NCBI RefSeq assembly: GCF_007859305.1 | Contig: NZ_VOHE01000001.1 | Span: forward strand, 186,001-250,000 | Length of the DNA stretch: 64,000 bases | From: Luteimonas wenzhouensis | GTDB taxonomy: Bacteria > Pseudomonadota > Gammaproteobacteria > Xanthomonadales > Xanthomonadaceae | Direction of reading: 5' to 3' | Part shown: piece after piece, positions 48,593-58,960 of the stretch | How positions within the stretch are numbered: position 1 is the stretch's first letter | Layout of the letters: each line of letters opens with the position of its first letter | Made by a program: the position numbers and the translations under genes | Notes under the pieces: model-generated | Database searches by the model: none | Told to the model about the DNA's origin: nothing | The model's input: the letters and a program-made list of their open reading frames with translations, nothing else

Positions 48593-50385
48593 GAGGCCTC
48601 CTGCCAGCTGCGCGAAAGCCGCATCGCGGCGATGATCAATCCTACGTGGGAGTAGGTCTGCGGAAAGTTGCCCCAGGCCTCGCCGTCGTCGAACGCGAGG
48701 TCCTCCGAGAGCAGGCCGAGGTGGTTGCGGCGCCCGAGCAGGCGCTCGAACATCGCCCGCGCCTCCTCCTTGCGGCCAATCGCGGCGAGCGCGTCGATGT
48801 ACCAGAAGGTGCAGATGGTGAAGCTGGTCTCGGGCTCGCCGAAGTCGTCCGGCGCGACGTAGCGGAACAGCGCGTCGCCGCGGCGCAGTTCGCGCCCGAT
48901 CGCCTCGACGGTGGCGACGTAGCGTGGGTCGTCCGGCGGCAGGAAGCCGATGTCGGCCAGCAGCAGCAGTGAGGCGTCGAGGTAGTCGCTTTCGAACGAT
49001 GCGCTGAAGTGCCCGGCCTCCTCGCGCCAGGCCCGCTCCACCACCGTCGCGTGGATGGTGTCGGCGCGCGCGCGCCAGTGCGCCGCGCGCTCACCGAGCC
49101 CCAGGATGCCGGCGATCCGCGACAGCCGGTCACAGGCCGCCCAGCACATCGCCGCGGTGTAGGTATGGACCTCGGCGCGCCCACGGAACTCCCACAGTCC
49201 GGCGTCGGGCTGGTCGTACAGCTCGAAGGCGCGCTCGCCCAGCGGCTCGAGCCGGGCGAAGGTGGCCTCGTCGCCGGGATGGACCAGTCGCTGGTCGATG
49301 AACAGCTGGGTCGAGGCCAGGACCAGGCTGCCGTACACGTCGTGCTGCTTCTGCACCCAGGCCAGGTTGCCGCGCCGCACCGGCCCCATGCCGCGGTAGC
49401 CGGCCAGCGACTCGACCTCCTGCTCCTCCAGCCGCTCCTCGAAGGCGATGCCATACAGCGGCTGCAGGTAGCCGTCGTGGGTGGCGATGTTGAAGATGTA
49501 GCCGAGGAACTCCTCCATGCTCCGGGTCGCGCCGAGCCGGTTGAGCGCGCGCACCACGAACGCGGCGTCGCGCAGCCAGCAGTAGCGGTAGTCCCAGTTG
49601 CGCGGGGTATCGGGCGCCTCGGGGATCGAGGTGGTCATCGCGGCGATGATCGCGCCGCTGTCCTCGTACTGGCACAGCTTGAGGGTGATCGCGCTGCGGA
49701 TCACCGCCTGCTGCCATTCCAGCGGGATCGACAGGTAGCGCACCCACTCGCGCCAGTGGTGTTCGGTGCGGCCCAGGGCCTCCTCGACGTAGCCGGACAC
49801 CGAGCGCTCCAGCGTTTCGTCGGCGCCGAACACCAGGTGCACCGTCTCCCACAGCACGAACGGCAGCTGGTCGCGCACGAACCGGATCGGCACGTCGGTG
49901 GTCAGGCGCAGGGTGAACCCGGGCAAGATCCAGCGCATGTGGTTGCTGCCCCACGTCGACTCGGGCACGCGCGCGCCCCAGTCGGCCAGCGGCCGGCACC
50001 GCACGCGCAGCCGCGGCGTGCCCGACAGCGGCCGGATCCGTCGGATGATCGACACCGGGCGGAAGATGCGGCTGTTCTGCTTCCAGCGCGGGGCGAAATC
50101 GATCACCTCGACCGCGCCGCCGTTGCGGTCGTGCAGCACGGTGCGCAGGATCGCGGTGTTGGTGACGTATTCCTGCTCGCTGTGCGAGTAGTCCTCAAGC
50201 TCGATCGCGAGGTCCCCGCCCTCGTGGTGGCGCGGCGACAGCAGGGCGCAGAAGGCCGGGTCGCCGTCGAAGGCCGGCAGGCAGCCCCACACCACCCGGG
50301 CCTCGCGGTCGATCAGGGCGCCGAAGCTGCCATTGCCGATGACGCCCAGGTCGAGCGAGGCCTGCCGCGCGGCGCGCGCGCTCAT
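48589..50385 (-). CDS. GH15-family hydrolase (glucoamylase or trehalase type)
   Basis: A 598-residue enzyme. Residues about 1-215 are the beta-rich N-terminal domain (LGVIGNGSFGALIDREARVVWGCLP), and about 230-590 the (alpha/alpha)6 catalytic barrel with NWDYRYCWLRDAAFVVRAL, RGMGPVRRGNLAWVQKQHDVYG and GLLSEDLAFDDGEAWGNFPQTYSHVGLI. There is no signal peptide, so it acts in the cytoplasm. It overlaps otsB and otsA by 4 bp at both ends. Some GH15 enzymes are trehalases, so a role in trehalose turnover is attractive; glucan hydrolysis is the alternative. Confidence 0.9.
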
Positions 50386-51134
50386 GCGCCGGCCCCCAGC
50401 CAGGCGTAGACCGCGTCGATGCCGGGCAGCCGGTGCTCGGCCGCCGATCCCGCGCGATCGCCCACCAGCACGCTGATCCCGCCGCGCGCGTTGACGACCT
50501 CGAACCCGTGTTCGTCGGTGAGGTCGTCGCCCACGAACACCGGCCGGCGGCCAAGGAACGGCAGCTCGTCCAGGAACGCGGCGATCGCCTCGCCCTTGTC
50601 GCCGCGGGCCGGCCGCAATTCGACCACGTGGTCGCCGGGCTGCAGGTGGTAGTCGGGCAGCCGGGTCAGGGCCTGCATCGCGAATGCCTGTAGGTCGGCC
50701 GCGGCCTCGGGCATCAGCCGCCAGTGCAGCGCGATGGCCTCGCCCTTGTCCTCCAGCAGCGCGTCGGGGTAGCGCTCGCGCAGCAGCGCGGCGGCCTGGG
50801 CCTTGATCGCCTCCAGCGCCGCGGGCGGCGCGGCCGGCGGCGGCGGCTCCTCGCCGGCGCGGCGGCGCTGCAGGCCGTGCAGGCCCGCCGCCGCGAAACG
50901 GTGGGGCGCGAAGAGCGCGTCGAGGGTTTCGATCCTGCGGCCGCTCACCAGCGCCAGGGCGCCATCGAGCATCCTCGACAGTTCGTCCAGGCGGTCGACG
51001 ACCGGGGAGGCGACGCTGACCCCGTCGGGCTGGTCGGCGAAGGCCGCCAGCGTGCCGTCGACGTCGAGGAACAACGCCCACTGGTCGGACAACGGGGGTG
51101 GCGGCGGCAATGGGGGGGTGCCGTCGTGTGTCAT
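50382..51134 (-). CDS. otsB: Trehalose-6-phosphate phosphatase
   Basis: A 250-residue HAD-superfamily phosphatase that removes phosphate from trehalose-6-phosphate. The nucleophile is Asp24 in FLDVDGTLAAF with Asp26 as acid/base; VSGRR and GDDLTDEHGF are the further HAD motifs. The first 15 residues are Pro-rich and non-conserved. ATG 51134 is taken as the start since residues further upstream are arginine-rich and unlike the family. First gene of the otsB-GH15-otsA operon. Confidence 0.94.
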   Translation of the reverse strand: MTHDGTPPLPPPPPLSDQWALFLDVDGTLAAFADQPDGVSVASPVVDRLDELSRMLDGALALVSGRRIETLDALFAPHRFAAAGLHGLQRRRAGEEPPPPAAPPAALEAIKAQAAALLRERYPDALLEDKGEAIALHWRLMPEAAADLQAFAMQALTRLPDYHLQPGDHVVELRPARGDKGEAIAAFLDELPFLGRRPVFVGDDLTDEHGFEVVNARGGISVLVGDRAGSAAEHRLPGIDAVYAWLGAGA

Positions 51135-51180
51135 GCGTCCATGATGGCGCGGATCGGAGCGTCGTGCCATGAAGGCGCCG

Positions 51181-52278
51181 TCAACCCGGCGTCAACGCCC
51201 GGCCGTCGTCCGGGTCGAAGGCGTGCAGCGCGCCGGGCGCCAACGACAGCCGCAGGCGCTCGCCCGCAAGCGGCGGATCGCCCGGCGGCAGCCGCGCGAC
51301 CAGGCGGGCCTCACCCAGGCGCAGGTTCACGTGGATCTCGCTGCCGACCGGCTCGACCACGTCCACCACCGCCTCGAAGGCATCGCCACCCCCGGCACCG
51401 GCCGGCAGCAGGTGCTCCGGGCGCACGCCCCAATCCAGCTCGCGCCCTTCCCAGGCTGGATCGACCGGGGTGCGGGCCGGCAGCGGCAGCTGGCCGCCAT
51501 CGGCCAGCGCCAGCCCCCAGCCAGCGTCCGCGCGCAGCATCCGCGCGCGCAGCAGGTTCATCGCCGGGCTGCCAAGGAAGGTCGCCACGAAGCGGTTGGC
51601 CGGGCGCTGGTACAGGACCATCGGCGTGTCGATCTGCTGCACCCGCCCCTCGCTCATCACCACGATGCGCTGGCCGAGGGTCATCGCCTCGACCTGGTCG
51701 TGGGTGACGTAGACCATGGTGGTGCCCAGCCGCTGGTGCAGGCGCGCGATCTCCAGCCGCATCTGCGCCCGCAACCCGGCGTCCAGGTTCGACAGCGGCT
51801 CATCGAGCAGGAACACCTGCGGATCACGCACCAGCGCGCGGCCCAGCGCCACCCGCTGGCGTTGCCCGCCCGACAGCTGCGCCGGCCGCCGCGACAGCAC
51901 CTCTTCCAGGCCCAGCAGCCGCGCGACCTCCGCCACCCGCGCCTGCAGCCGTGGTCCGGCCATCCCGCGCAGGCGCAGGGCGAACGACAGGTTCCCGGCC
52001 ACGGTCATGTGCGGGTAGAGCGCATAGCCCTGGAACACCATGGCAATGTCGCGGTCGGCAGGCGCCACCTCGTTGACCACCCGCTCGCCGATGCGAAGTG
52101 TGCCGGAGGTGATCGCCTCCAGCCCCGCGATCATCCGCAACAGCGTGGTCTTGCCGCAGCCCGAGGGCCCGACCAGCACCACCCGTTCGCCGTCGCCGAC
52201 CTCGAAGCTGGCGCCTTCCACGGCGACATGGCCGTTGTCGTACACCTTGCGCAGGTTGTCGAGCTCGACGCGCGCCAT
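51181..52278 (-). CDS. Sugar ABC transporter ATP-binding protein, MalK/UgpC type
   Basis: A 365-residue import-type ATPase with Walker A GPSGCGKTT (36-44), signature LSGGQRQRVALGRAL, Walker B VFLLDEPLSNLDAGLR and the H-loop YVTHDQVEAM. A C-terminal TOBE/OB regulatory domain (about 240-365, GVRPEHLLP) places it with MalK/UgpC/MsmK. No permease or binding protein genes are adjacent, so it must serve subunits encoded elsewhere, perhaps several systems. It is divergent from the beta-glucosidase operon and upstream of otsB on the same strand. Confidence 0.92.
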   Translation of the reverse strand: MARVELDNLRKVYDNGHVAVEGASFEVGDGERVVLVGPSGCGKTTLLRMIAGLEAITSGTLRIGERVVNEVAPADRDIAMVFQGYALYPHMTVAGNLSFALRLRGMAGPRLQARVAEVARLLGLEEVLSRRPAQLSGGQRQRVALGRALVRDPQVFLLDEPLSNLDAGLRAQMRLEIARLHQRLGTTMVYVTHDQVEAMTLGQRIVVMSEGRVQQIDTPMVLYQRPANRFVATFLGSPAMNLLRARMLRADAGWGLALADGGQLPLPARTPVDPAWEGRELDWGVRPEHLLPAGAGGGDAFEAVVDVVEPVGSEIHVNLRLGEARLVARLPPGDPPLAGERLRLSLAPGALHAFDPDDGRALTPG

Positions 52279-52372
52279 CGCTGCTCCCGTCCCGGTCCCG
52301 GCGGCGCGCCGCCGGCGCCGCCATCTTCGCGCGGCGCGGGCACCGGCCGCGGGCGATTGCGCTATTCTGGCA

Positions 52373-52386
52373 TGTAATCGTTTTCA
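52373..52386. promoter_or_regulatory. LacI-family operator upstream of the GH1 gene
   Basis: TGTAATCGTTTTCA differs by one base from the LacI-type dyad TGAAANCGNTTTCA, centred on CG. A possible -10 (TATTCT, 52363-52368) lies just before it, so a bound repressor would sit at the transcription start. No lacI-family gene is in the window. Confidence 0.55.
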
Positions 52387-52423
52387 GGCCATGCCGCGAC
52401 GGCGGCGCAGGAATCCGCACGCC

Positions 52424-53797
52424 ATGCATCTCACCCAGGACAAGGACTACCGCTTCCCCGAAGGCTTCCTCTGGGGCGCGGCCACCGCCGCCCACCAGAT
52501 CGAGGGCTCGCCGCTGGCCGATGGCGCCGGGCCGAGCATCTGGACCCGCTTCGCCCACACCCCCGGCATGACCCTCAACGGCGACACCGGCGACGTGGCC
52601 TGCGACCACTACCACCGCTGGAAGGAGGACGTGCGGCTGATGCGCGAACTGGGCCTGCAGGCCTACCGCTTCAGCGTGTCGTGGTCGCGGATCCTGCCCG
52701 GGGGCACCGGCCGGGTGAACCGCAAGGGCCTGGACTTCTATTCGCGCCTGGTGGACGAACTGCTGGCCAACGGCATCGAGCCCCTGCTCACGCTCTACCA
52801 CTGGGACCTGCCGGCCGCGCTCGACGACCGCGGCGGCTGGCTCAACCGCGACTGCGCCGACTGGTTCGCCGAGTACGGCAGCGTGCTGTTCCGCGAGCTC
52901 GACGGGCGGGTGAAGAAGTGGGTCACGCTCAATGAACCGTGGGTGATCACCGACGGGGGCTACCTCCACGGCGCGCTCGCGCCCGGGCATCGCAACCGTT
53001 ACGAGGCCCCGATCGCCTCGCACAACCTGATGCGCGCGCACGGCGCCGCGGTCCAGGCCTACCGTGCCGAGGGCCGGCACGACATCGGCCTGGTGGTGAA
53101 CATCGAGCCGAAATACCCGGCCAGCGATTCGTCCGGGGACCTGGCCGCCACCCGCCGTGCGCACGCGTACATGAACGAGCAGTACCTGCATCCCGCCCTG
53201 CTCGGCCGCTACCCCGACGAGCTGGCGGAGATCTTCGGCGACGCCTGGCCGCAGGTGTCCGACGCGGACATGCGCCAGATCCGCCAGCCGATCGATTTCA
53301 TCGGAATCAATTACTACACCCGGGCGGTGACCCGCGCCGACGACAGCTGGCCGCTGCGCGCCGGCTCCGTACGCCAGCCGCTGGGCACCTATACCGAGAC
53401 CGGCTGGGAAGTCTTCCCGCAGGGCCTGACCGATACCCTGGTCTGGTTCCGCGACACTTATGGCGACCTGCCCATCTACGTCACCGAGAACGGCGCCGCC
53501 TTTTTCGACCCGCCGGTGGCCGAGGGCGGCCGCGTACGCGATCCGCTGCGGATTGATTACTTGCGAAAGCATTTACGGGCGATCCACGATGCGATCGCCG
53601 CCGGCGTGGACGTGCGCGGCTACATGGCGTGGTCGCTGCTGGACAACCTGGAATGGTCGCTGGGCTATTCCAAGCGGTTCGGTATCATCCACGTCGACTA
53701 CGGGACGCTCGAGCGGACCCCGAAGGACAGCGCCCGCTGGTTCTCTGGCATCATTGGGAGCCACGGCCGCGCACTGGCCGACCCCCTTCCCTATTGA
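52424..53797 (+). CDS. GH1 beta-glucosidase
   Basis: A 457-residue (beta/alpha)8 retaining glycosidase that releases glucose from cellobiose and other beta-glucosides. Acid/base Glu171 lies in TLNEPW and nucleophile Glu355 in YVTENGAAF; the N-terminal signature FPEGFLWGAATAAHQIEG is present. There is no signal peptide, so it acts in the cytoplasm on imported sugars. I prefer ATG 52424; an in-frame ATG at 52391 would add an arginine-rich leader and overlap less well with family starts. First gene of a six-gene glucose operon. Confidence 0.93.
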   Translation: MHLTQDKDYRFPEGFLWGAATAAHQIEGSPLADGAGPSIWTRFAHTPGMTLNGDTGDVACDHYHRWKEDVRLMRELGLQAYRFSVSWSRILPGGTGRVNRKGLDFYSRLVDELLANGIEPLLTLYHWDLPAALDDRGGWLNRDCADWFAEYGSVLFRELDGRVKKWVTLNEPWVITDGGYLHGALAPGHRNRYEAPIASHNLMRAHGAAVQAYRAEGRHDIGLVVNIEPKYPASDSSGDLAATRRAHAYMNEQYLHPALLGRYPDELAEIFGDAWPQVSDADMRQIRQPIDFIGINYYTRAVTRADDSWPLRAGSVRQPLGTYTETGWEVFPQGLTDTLVWFRDTYGDLPIYVTENGAAFFDPPVAEGGRVRDPLRIDYLRKHLRAIHDAIAAGVDVRGYMAWSLLDNLEWSLGYSKRFGIIHVDYGTLERTPKDSARWFSGIIGSHGRALADPLPY

Positions 53798-53821
53798 CCC
53801 CACGACCCGCACACGGCGTCC

Positions 53822-55240
53822 ATGCACGATTCCATCCTGTTGTTCGGCGCCACGGGCGACCTGGCACAACGCTATCTGTTCCCCTCGCTGCTGCACCTGC
53901 TGCGCGATCGGCTGCTGCCGGAGAACTTCCGCGTGGTGGCGATCGGCCGCACCCAGCACGACGACGACGGCTTCCGCGCCTGGCTGCGCGAGCGCATCGA
54001 CGAGGGCGACGGCTACTCCGGGGCGCTCGACGACCTGCTCTCGCGCATCCGCTACCACGCGCTCAACCTCAACGACACCGAGGCCATGGCTGCGGCCCTG
54101 GCGCCGTATGCCGACCGTCCGGCGGTGAGCTACCTGTCCACCCCGCCGAACCTGTTCGAGCCGGCCTGCCGCGGGCTCAAGGCTGCCGGCCTGCTCGAGC
54201 CGCCCTCGCGGCTGGTGCTCGAGAAGCCGATCGGCCACGACCTGGCCTCGGCGCGCGAGATCAACGCCACCCTCAAGGAGGCGCTGGACGAGTCGCGGAT
54301 CTTCCGCATCGACCACTACCTGGGCAAGGCGCCGGTGCAGAACCTGCTGCCGCTGCGCTTCGGCAACACCCTGCTCGAGGCGGTGTGGGACAACCGCTGC
54401 ATCGAATCGGTGGACATCGTGGTCGCCGAAACCGCCGGCGTGGACGGGCGCGAAGGCTATTACGCCGATTACGGTGCGCTGCGCGACATGGTCCAGAACC
54501 ACATGCTGCAGCTGCTGGCGCTGGTGGCGATGGAGCCGCCGGCCGCGCTCGACGCCGACAGCATCCGCGACGAGAAGCGCAAGGTGCTGCGCGCGCTGCG
54601 TCCGATGACCGCCGCCGACGCCGCCAGCGACAGCATCCGCGGCCGCTACGGTCCGGGCGTGGTCGAGGGCCGCGCCGCGCAGGGCTTTAAGGCTGACAGC
54701 GCTGTCGAAACCTTCGTCGGCCTGCGCGCCTGGATCGACAACTGGCGCTGGGCGGGCGTGCCGTTCCGGCTCGCCACCGGCAAGCGCCTGCCCTCGCGCA
54801 CCACCGAAGTGCTGATCAACTTCAAGCCGGTCACCCACTGGCTGTTCGACCGCCCCAACGCCCGCGGCGCCACGCCCAACCGGCTGCGCATGCGGCTGCA
54901 GCCCGAGGAAACGATCGAACTGGGCCTGATGGGCAGCCTGGCCGCGCCCGAATGGGGCGCGACCGAGCTGATGCCGATGTCGCTGGACATGGCGATGCTG
55001 CCGCCCAAGCGCCGGATCGCCTATGAGCGGCTGATGATCGACGCGCTCAAGGGCGACCAGACCCTGTTCGTGCGCGACGACGAGGTCGAGGCCGCCTGGC
55101 GCTGGATCGACAGCATCAGCGCCGCCTGGCAGCAGGCGGGCACCCCGGTGCACGAATACCCGGCCGGATCCTGGGGCCCGAACGGCGCGGAGGCGTTCCT
55201 GCCGCGCACCGTGGGCGCTCCCTCGGGCAGGCGCGGATGA
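53822..55240 (+). CDS. zwf: Glucose-6-phosphate 1-dehydrogenase
   Basis: A 472-residue NADP-dependent enzyme forming 6-phosphogluconolactone. N-terminal FGATGDLAQRYLFPSL is the dinucleotide site; EKPIG (134-138) and RIDHYLGK (162-169) carry the substrate-binding Lys and catalytic His165. It begins 24 bp after the beta-glucosidase and overlaps glk by 4 bp. It feeds the Entner-Doudoroff genes that follow. Confidence 0.96.
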   Translation: MHDSILLFGATGDLAQRYLFPSLLHLLRDRLLPENFRVVAIGRTQHDDDGFRAWLRERIDEGDGYSGALDDLLSRIRYHALNLNDTEAMAAALAPYADRPAVSYLSTPPNLFEPACRGLKAAGLLEPPSRLVLEKPIGHDLASAREINATLKEALDESRIFRIDHYLGKAPVQNLLPLRFGNTLLEAVWDNRCIESVDIVVAETAGVDGREGYYADYGALRDMVQNHMLQLLALVAMEPPAALDADSIRDEKRKVLRALRPMTAADAASDSIRGRYGPGVVEGRAAQGFKADSAVETFVGLRAWIDNWRWAGVPFRLATGKRLPSRTTEVLINFKPVTHWLFDRPNARGATPNRLRMRLQPEETIELGLMGSLAAPEWGATELMPMSLDMAMLPPKRRIAYERLMIDALKGDQTLFVRDDEVEAAWRWIDSISAAWQQAGTPVHEYPAGSWGPNGAEAFLPRTVGAPSGRRG

Positions 55241-56238
55241 GCGGCACACCCCAGGTCCTGCTCGCCGACATCGGCGGCACCAACGCGCGCTTCGCGCTGG
55301 CCGACCCGGCCGCCGATGCGCCGCTGCTGGTCGACAGCGTCCAGCGTTTCGCGGTGGCCGACTTCCCGTCGCTGGCCGACGCCGCGCGCCACTATCTGCA
55401 CGAGTCCGGCCAGCACGACGCCGGGATCGTGCACGGCGTGTTCGCCGTCGCCGGCCGCGTGGACGGCGACGAGGCGCGCATCACCAACCACCCCTGGGTG
55501 ATCTCACGCCCGCGCATGAAGGCCCAGCTGGGCTTCGAGCGCGTCACCCTGGTCAACGATTTCGCCGCCCAGGCGATGGCGATCCCGCTGCTCAAGGCTT
55601 CCGACGTGGTGCCCATCGGCGGCGCGGCCTGGACGCCGGAGGACGCTCCCGTCCACCGCACCTACGCCATCCTCGGTCCGGGCACGGGCCTTGGCGTGGG
55701 CGCGCTGGTGATCCGCGAGGGCCGCCAGTACCCGCTCGAAACCGAGGGCGGGCACGTCAGCTTCCCGCCGGGCACGCCGGAGGAACTGGCGATCCTCGAC
55801 CGGCTCTCGGCGCAGTTCGGGCGCGTGTCCAACGAGCGCCTGGTCTGCGGGCCGGGCCTGGTCAACATCCACCGCGCGCTGAGCGAGATCGCCGGCGAGG
55901 ACCCGGGTCCGATGCAGCCGGCCGACATCACCGCCGGCGCCGAGGCCGGCGACCCGCGCTGCGCGCGCGCGGTGGACGTATTCTGCGCCGTGTTCGGCGC
56001 GATCTCGGGCGACCTGGTGCTCACGCTCGGCGCCTGGGACGGCGTGTTCCTCACCGGCGGCCTGGTGCCGAAGATGCTCGACATGATCCGGCACTCGGGC
56101 TTCCGCCAGCGCTTCGAGCACAAGGGCCGTTTCTCCCCCACCATGGCGCGCGTCCCCTCGCTGGCCATCCTGCATCCGCACCCCGGGCTGCTGGGCACGG
56201 CCGCGATCGCGCGCCGCGAGGCACAGGTGGCCCCATGA
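55237..56238 (+). CDS. glk: Glucokinase
   Basis: A 333-residue ATP-dependent kinase of the proteobacterial Glk group. It has the phosphate-1 motif LADIGGTNARFALAD, the LVNDFAAQAMAIPLL active-site block (Asp is the catalytic base), the ATP motif LGPGTGLGVG and the EGGHVSFPP block. It phosphorylates glucose released by the beta-glucosidase. It overlaps both zwf and pgl by 4 bp. Confidence 0.95.
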   Translation: MSGTPQVLLADIGGTNARFALADPAADAPLLVDSVQRFAVADFPSLADAARHYLHESGQHDAGIVHGVFAVAGRVDGDEARITNHPWVISRPRMKAQLGFERVTLVNDFAAQAMAIPLLKASDVVPIGGAAWTPEDAPVHRTYAILGPGTGLGVGALVIREGRQYPLETEGGHVSFPPGTPEELAILDRLSAQFGRVSNERLVCGPGLVNIHRALSEIAGEDPGPMQPADITAGAEAGDPRCARAVDVFCAVFGAISGDLVLTLGAWDGVFLTGGLVPKMLDMIRHSGFRQRFEHKGRFSPTMARVPSLAILHPHPGLLGTAAIARREAQVAP

Positions 56239-56972
56239 ACGACCACGACCACAACACCGGCCCGCGACCGCGCGCGCGGGTGCACATGCACAGCTACGAG
56301 TCGATGACCCAGTGGACCTGGGGCGCGGCGGTGGCGATTTCCTCGGTGCTGGCGCGCGACCTGCAGAACAAGCCCCGCGCGCGCCTGCTCCTGTCCGGGG
56401 GCAGCACGCCCCGCCCGGTGTACGAGGCCCTGTCCAAGGCCCCGCTCGAATGGGATCGGGTGGACGTGGCCCTGGTCGATGAGCGCTGGCTGCTGCCCGA
56501 CGACCCCGACAGCAACTCGCGCCTGGTGCGCGAGTCGCTGCTGCGCAACAACGCCGCCAGGGCGCGCTTCGAAAGCATCACCCGCCCGGGGCGCAGCATC
56601 GAGGAGGCGGTGAACGCCGCCAACCTGCACGCCAAGGCGCCGCCCGGGGTGGTGGTGCTGGGCATGGGCGAGGACGGCCACACCGCTTCGCTGTTCCCGC
56701 GCATGCAGAATCTCGAGGCGTCCCTGGAGTCGCGCAGCGCCTATGTCGCGGTCGACGCCACCGGCTGCCCCGGCGCCGGCAAGTTCCTGCGCCGCATCAG
56801 CCTCACCCCGGCCGGACTCGCACCGGCCCATACCCGCCTGCTGCTGATCCGCGGCGAGAGCAAGCGCAAGCTGCTCGAACGCGTGCTCGACGGGGACGAT
56901 CCGCTGGAGTACCCGGCGCGCATCGCATTCCTGACCCCGGGCGCGCCGCTGCACGTCCACTGGTGCCCGTGA
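56235..56972 (+). CDS. pgl: 6-Phosphogluconolactonase
   Basis: A 245-residue lactonase of the glucosamine-6-phosphate-isomerase fold (DevB/SOL type). Diagnostic blocks are [36 protein letters not shown] and [13 protein letters not shown]. It hydrolyses the product of Zwf to 6-phosphogluconate. Coupled to glk by a 4-bp overlap and followed 46 bp later by edd. Confidence 0.95.
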   Translation: MNDHDHNTGPRPRARVHMHSYESMTQWTWGAAVAISSVLARDLQNKPRARLLLSGGSTPRPVYEALSKAPLEWDRVDVALVDERWLLPDDPDSNSRLVRESLLRNNAARARFESITRPGRSIEEAVNAANLHAKAPPGVVVLGMGEDGHTASLFPRMQNLEASLESRSAYVAVDATGCPGAGKFLRRISLTPAGLAPAHTRLLLIRGESKRKLLERVLDGDDPLEYPARIAFLTPGAPLHVHWCP

Positions 56973-57018
56973 CCGCGCGGTCGCGGAGCCACCGACACGC
57001 CCCTTCGCCGGAAGTCCA

Positions 57019-58935
57019 ATGAGCCTGCATCCCGTACTGCACGACGTCACCGAGCGCATCCGCCGCCGCAGCCGCGCGTCGCGCGCGGCCTACCTGGCCG
57101 GCATCGACGCGATGCGCGAGGCCGGGCCGAGCCGGTCGCGCCTGAGCTGCGGCAATCTGGCCCATGGTTTCGCGGCCTGCGAACCGACCGACAAGTCGCG
57201 CCTGCGCGGCGACGCCACGCCGAACCTGGGCATCGTCACCGCCTACAACGACATGCTCTCGGCGCACCAGCCCTACGAGCCCTACCCGGCCCTGATCCGC
57301 GCGCACGCGCGCACGCTCGGCGCCACCGCCCAGGTCGCCGGCGGCGTGCCGGCGATGTGCGACGGCGTCACCCAGGGCCGGGCGGGCATGGAACTGTCGC
57401 TGTTCTCGCGCGACGTGATCGCGCAGGCCACCGCCATCGGCCTGTCGCACGACATGTTCGACGGCGCCGTGCACCTGGGCATCTGCGACAAGATCGTGCC
57501 CGGGCTGCTGATCGGCGCGCTCGCCTTCGGCCACCTGCCGTCGGTGTTCATCCCCGCCGGCCCGATGACGCCGGGCATCCCGAACAGGAAGAAGGCGGAA
57601 GTGCGCGAGCGCTACGCCGCCGGCGAGGCCACCCGCGAGGAGCTGCTCGAGGCCGAGGCCGCGTCCTACCACGCGCCCGGCACCTGCACCTTCTACGGCA
57701 CCGCCAACTCCAACCAGGTGCTGCTCGAGGCGATGGGCGTACAGCTGCCGGGATCGTTCGTGAACCCCGGCACCGGCCTGCGCGAGGCGCTCACCCTCGC
57801 CGCCACCGAGCGCGCGCTGGCGATCACCGCGCTGGGCGAGGACTACCGCCCGCTCGGGCGCCTGGTCGACGAGCGTGCGATCGTCAACGCGATCGTCGCG
57901 CTGATGGCCACCGGCGGTTCGACCAACCACACCATCCACTGGATTGCGGTGGCGCGCGCGGCCGGCATCGTCCTGACCTGGGACGACATGGACCGGCTCT
58001 CGCAGGTGGTGCCGCTGCTGGCGCGGGTGTACCCGAACGGCGAGGCCGACGTGAACCGCTTCCAGGCCGCCGGCGGCATCGGCTTCGTGTTCCGCGAATT
58101 GCTCGACGCGGGCCTGATGCACGACGACATCGAGACCATCCTGCCCGGCGGCATCCGCGAGTGGACCCGCGAGCCGACCCTGGCCGGCGGCGCGCTCGGT
58201 TTCGCGCCGGCGCCGGCCACCAGCGGCGACGACGCGGTGGTGCGCCCGTCCTCGGCCCCGTTCGAAGCCCAGGGCGGGCTGCGCCTGCTGCGCGGCAACC
58301 TCGGTCGCGCGCTGATCAAGCTGTCGGCGGTCAAGCCCGAATACCGCACGATCGAGGCGCCTGCGGTGGTAGTGGACGATCCGCGTGCGCTCAACCGCCT
58401 GCACGCGCAGGGACTGCTGCCGCGGGATTTCGTCGCCGTGGTCCGCTACCAGGGCCCGCGCGCCAACGGCATGCCGGAACTGCACTCGCTGGCCCCGCTG
58501 CTGGGCATGCTGCAGAACCAGGGCCGGCGCGTGGCGCTGGTGACCGACGGCCGCCTGTCGGGCGCGTCGGGCAAGATTCCCGCCGCGATCCACCTCACGC
58601 CCGAAGCCGCGCGCGGCGGACCGATCGCCAAGCTGCGCGAGGGCGACATCGTGCGCCTCGACGGCGAAGCCGGCACCCTGGAGGCGCTGGTCGACCCCGC
58701 CGAATGGGCCGCGCGCGAACCGGCGCCGAGCACCGCCCACTGCGCCTGGGACATCGGCCGCAACCTGTTCGCCTTCAGCCGCGCGATGGTGACGCCCGCC
58801 GACCAGGGCGCGCTGTCCATCTCCTGCGGCCCGCCGGCGCGCGACGGCGGCCCCTGGGAATACGACCAGGAGTACGAACTGGGCGACGATCCGCAAGCCG
58901 CCGCCCTCGCCCCGCACGAATTCCGCGACGCCTGA
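57019..58935 (+). CDS. edd: 6-Phosphogluconate dehydratase
   Basis: A 638-residue iron-sulfur dehydratase of the IlvD/Edd family, making 2-keto-3-deoxy-6-phosphogluconate. Family blocks include [39 protein letters not shown] and the C-terminal [23 protein letters not shown]. The cysteines in the two middle blocks are likely cluster ligands. It is the committed step of the Entner-Doudoroff pathway. Start ATG 57019 has GGAAG at the right distance. Confidence 0.96.
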   Translation: MSLHPVLHDVTERIRRRSRASRAAYLAGIDAMREAGPSRSRLSCGNLAHGFAACEPTDKSRLRGDATPNLGIVTAYNDMLSAHQPYEPYPALIRAHARTLGATAQVAGGVPAMCDGVTQGRAGMELSLFSRDVIAQATAIGLSHDMFDGAVHLGICDKIVPGLLIGALAFGHLPSVFIPAGPMTPGIPNRKKAEVRERYAAGEATREELLEAEAASYHAPGTCTFYGTANSNQVLLEAMGVQLPGSFVNPGTGLREALTLAATERALAITALGEDYRPLGRLVDERAIVNAIVALMATGGSTNHTIHWIAVARAAGIVLTWDDMDRLSQVVPLLARVYPNGEADVNRFQAAGGIGFVFRELLDAGLMHDDIETILPGGIREWTREPTLAGGALGFAPAPATSGDDAVVRPSSAPFEAQGGLRLLRGNLGRALIKLSAVKPEYRTIEAPAVVVDDPRALNRLHAQGLLPRDFVAVVRYQGPRANGMPELHSLAPLLGMLQNQGRRVALVTDGRLSGASGKIPAAIHLTPEAARGGPIAKLREGDIVRLDGEAGTLEALVDPAEWAAREPAPSTAHCAWDIGRNLFAFSRAMVTPADQGALSISCGPPARDGGPWEYDQEYELGDDPQAAALAPHEFRDA

Positions 58936-58960
58936 CGCCCCTCCAACCAGCGCCACGCCA

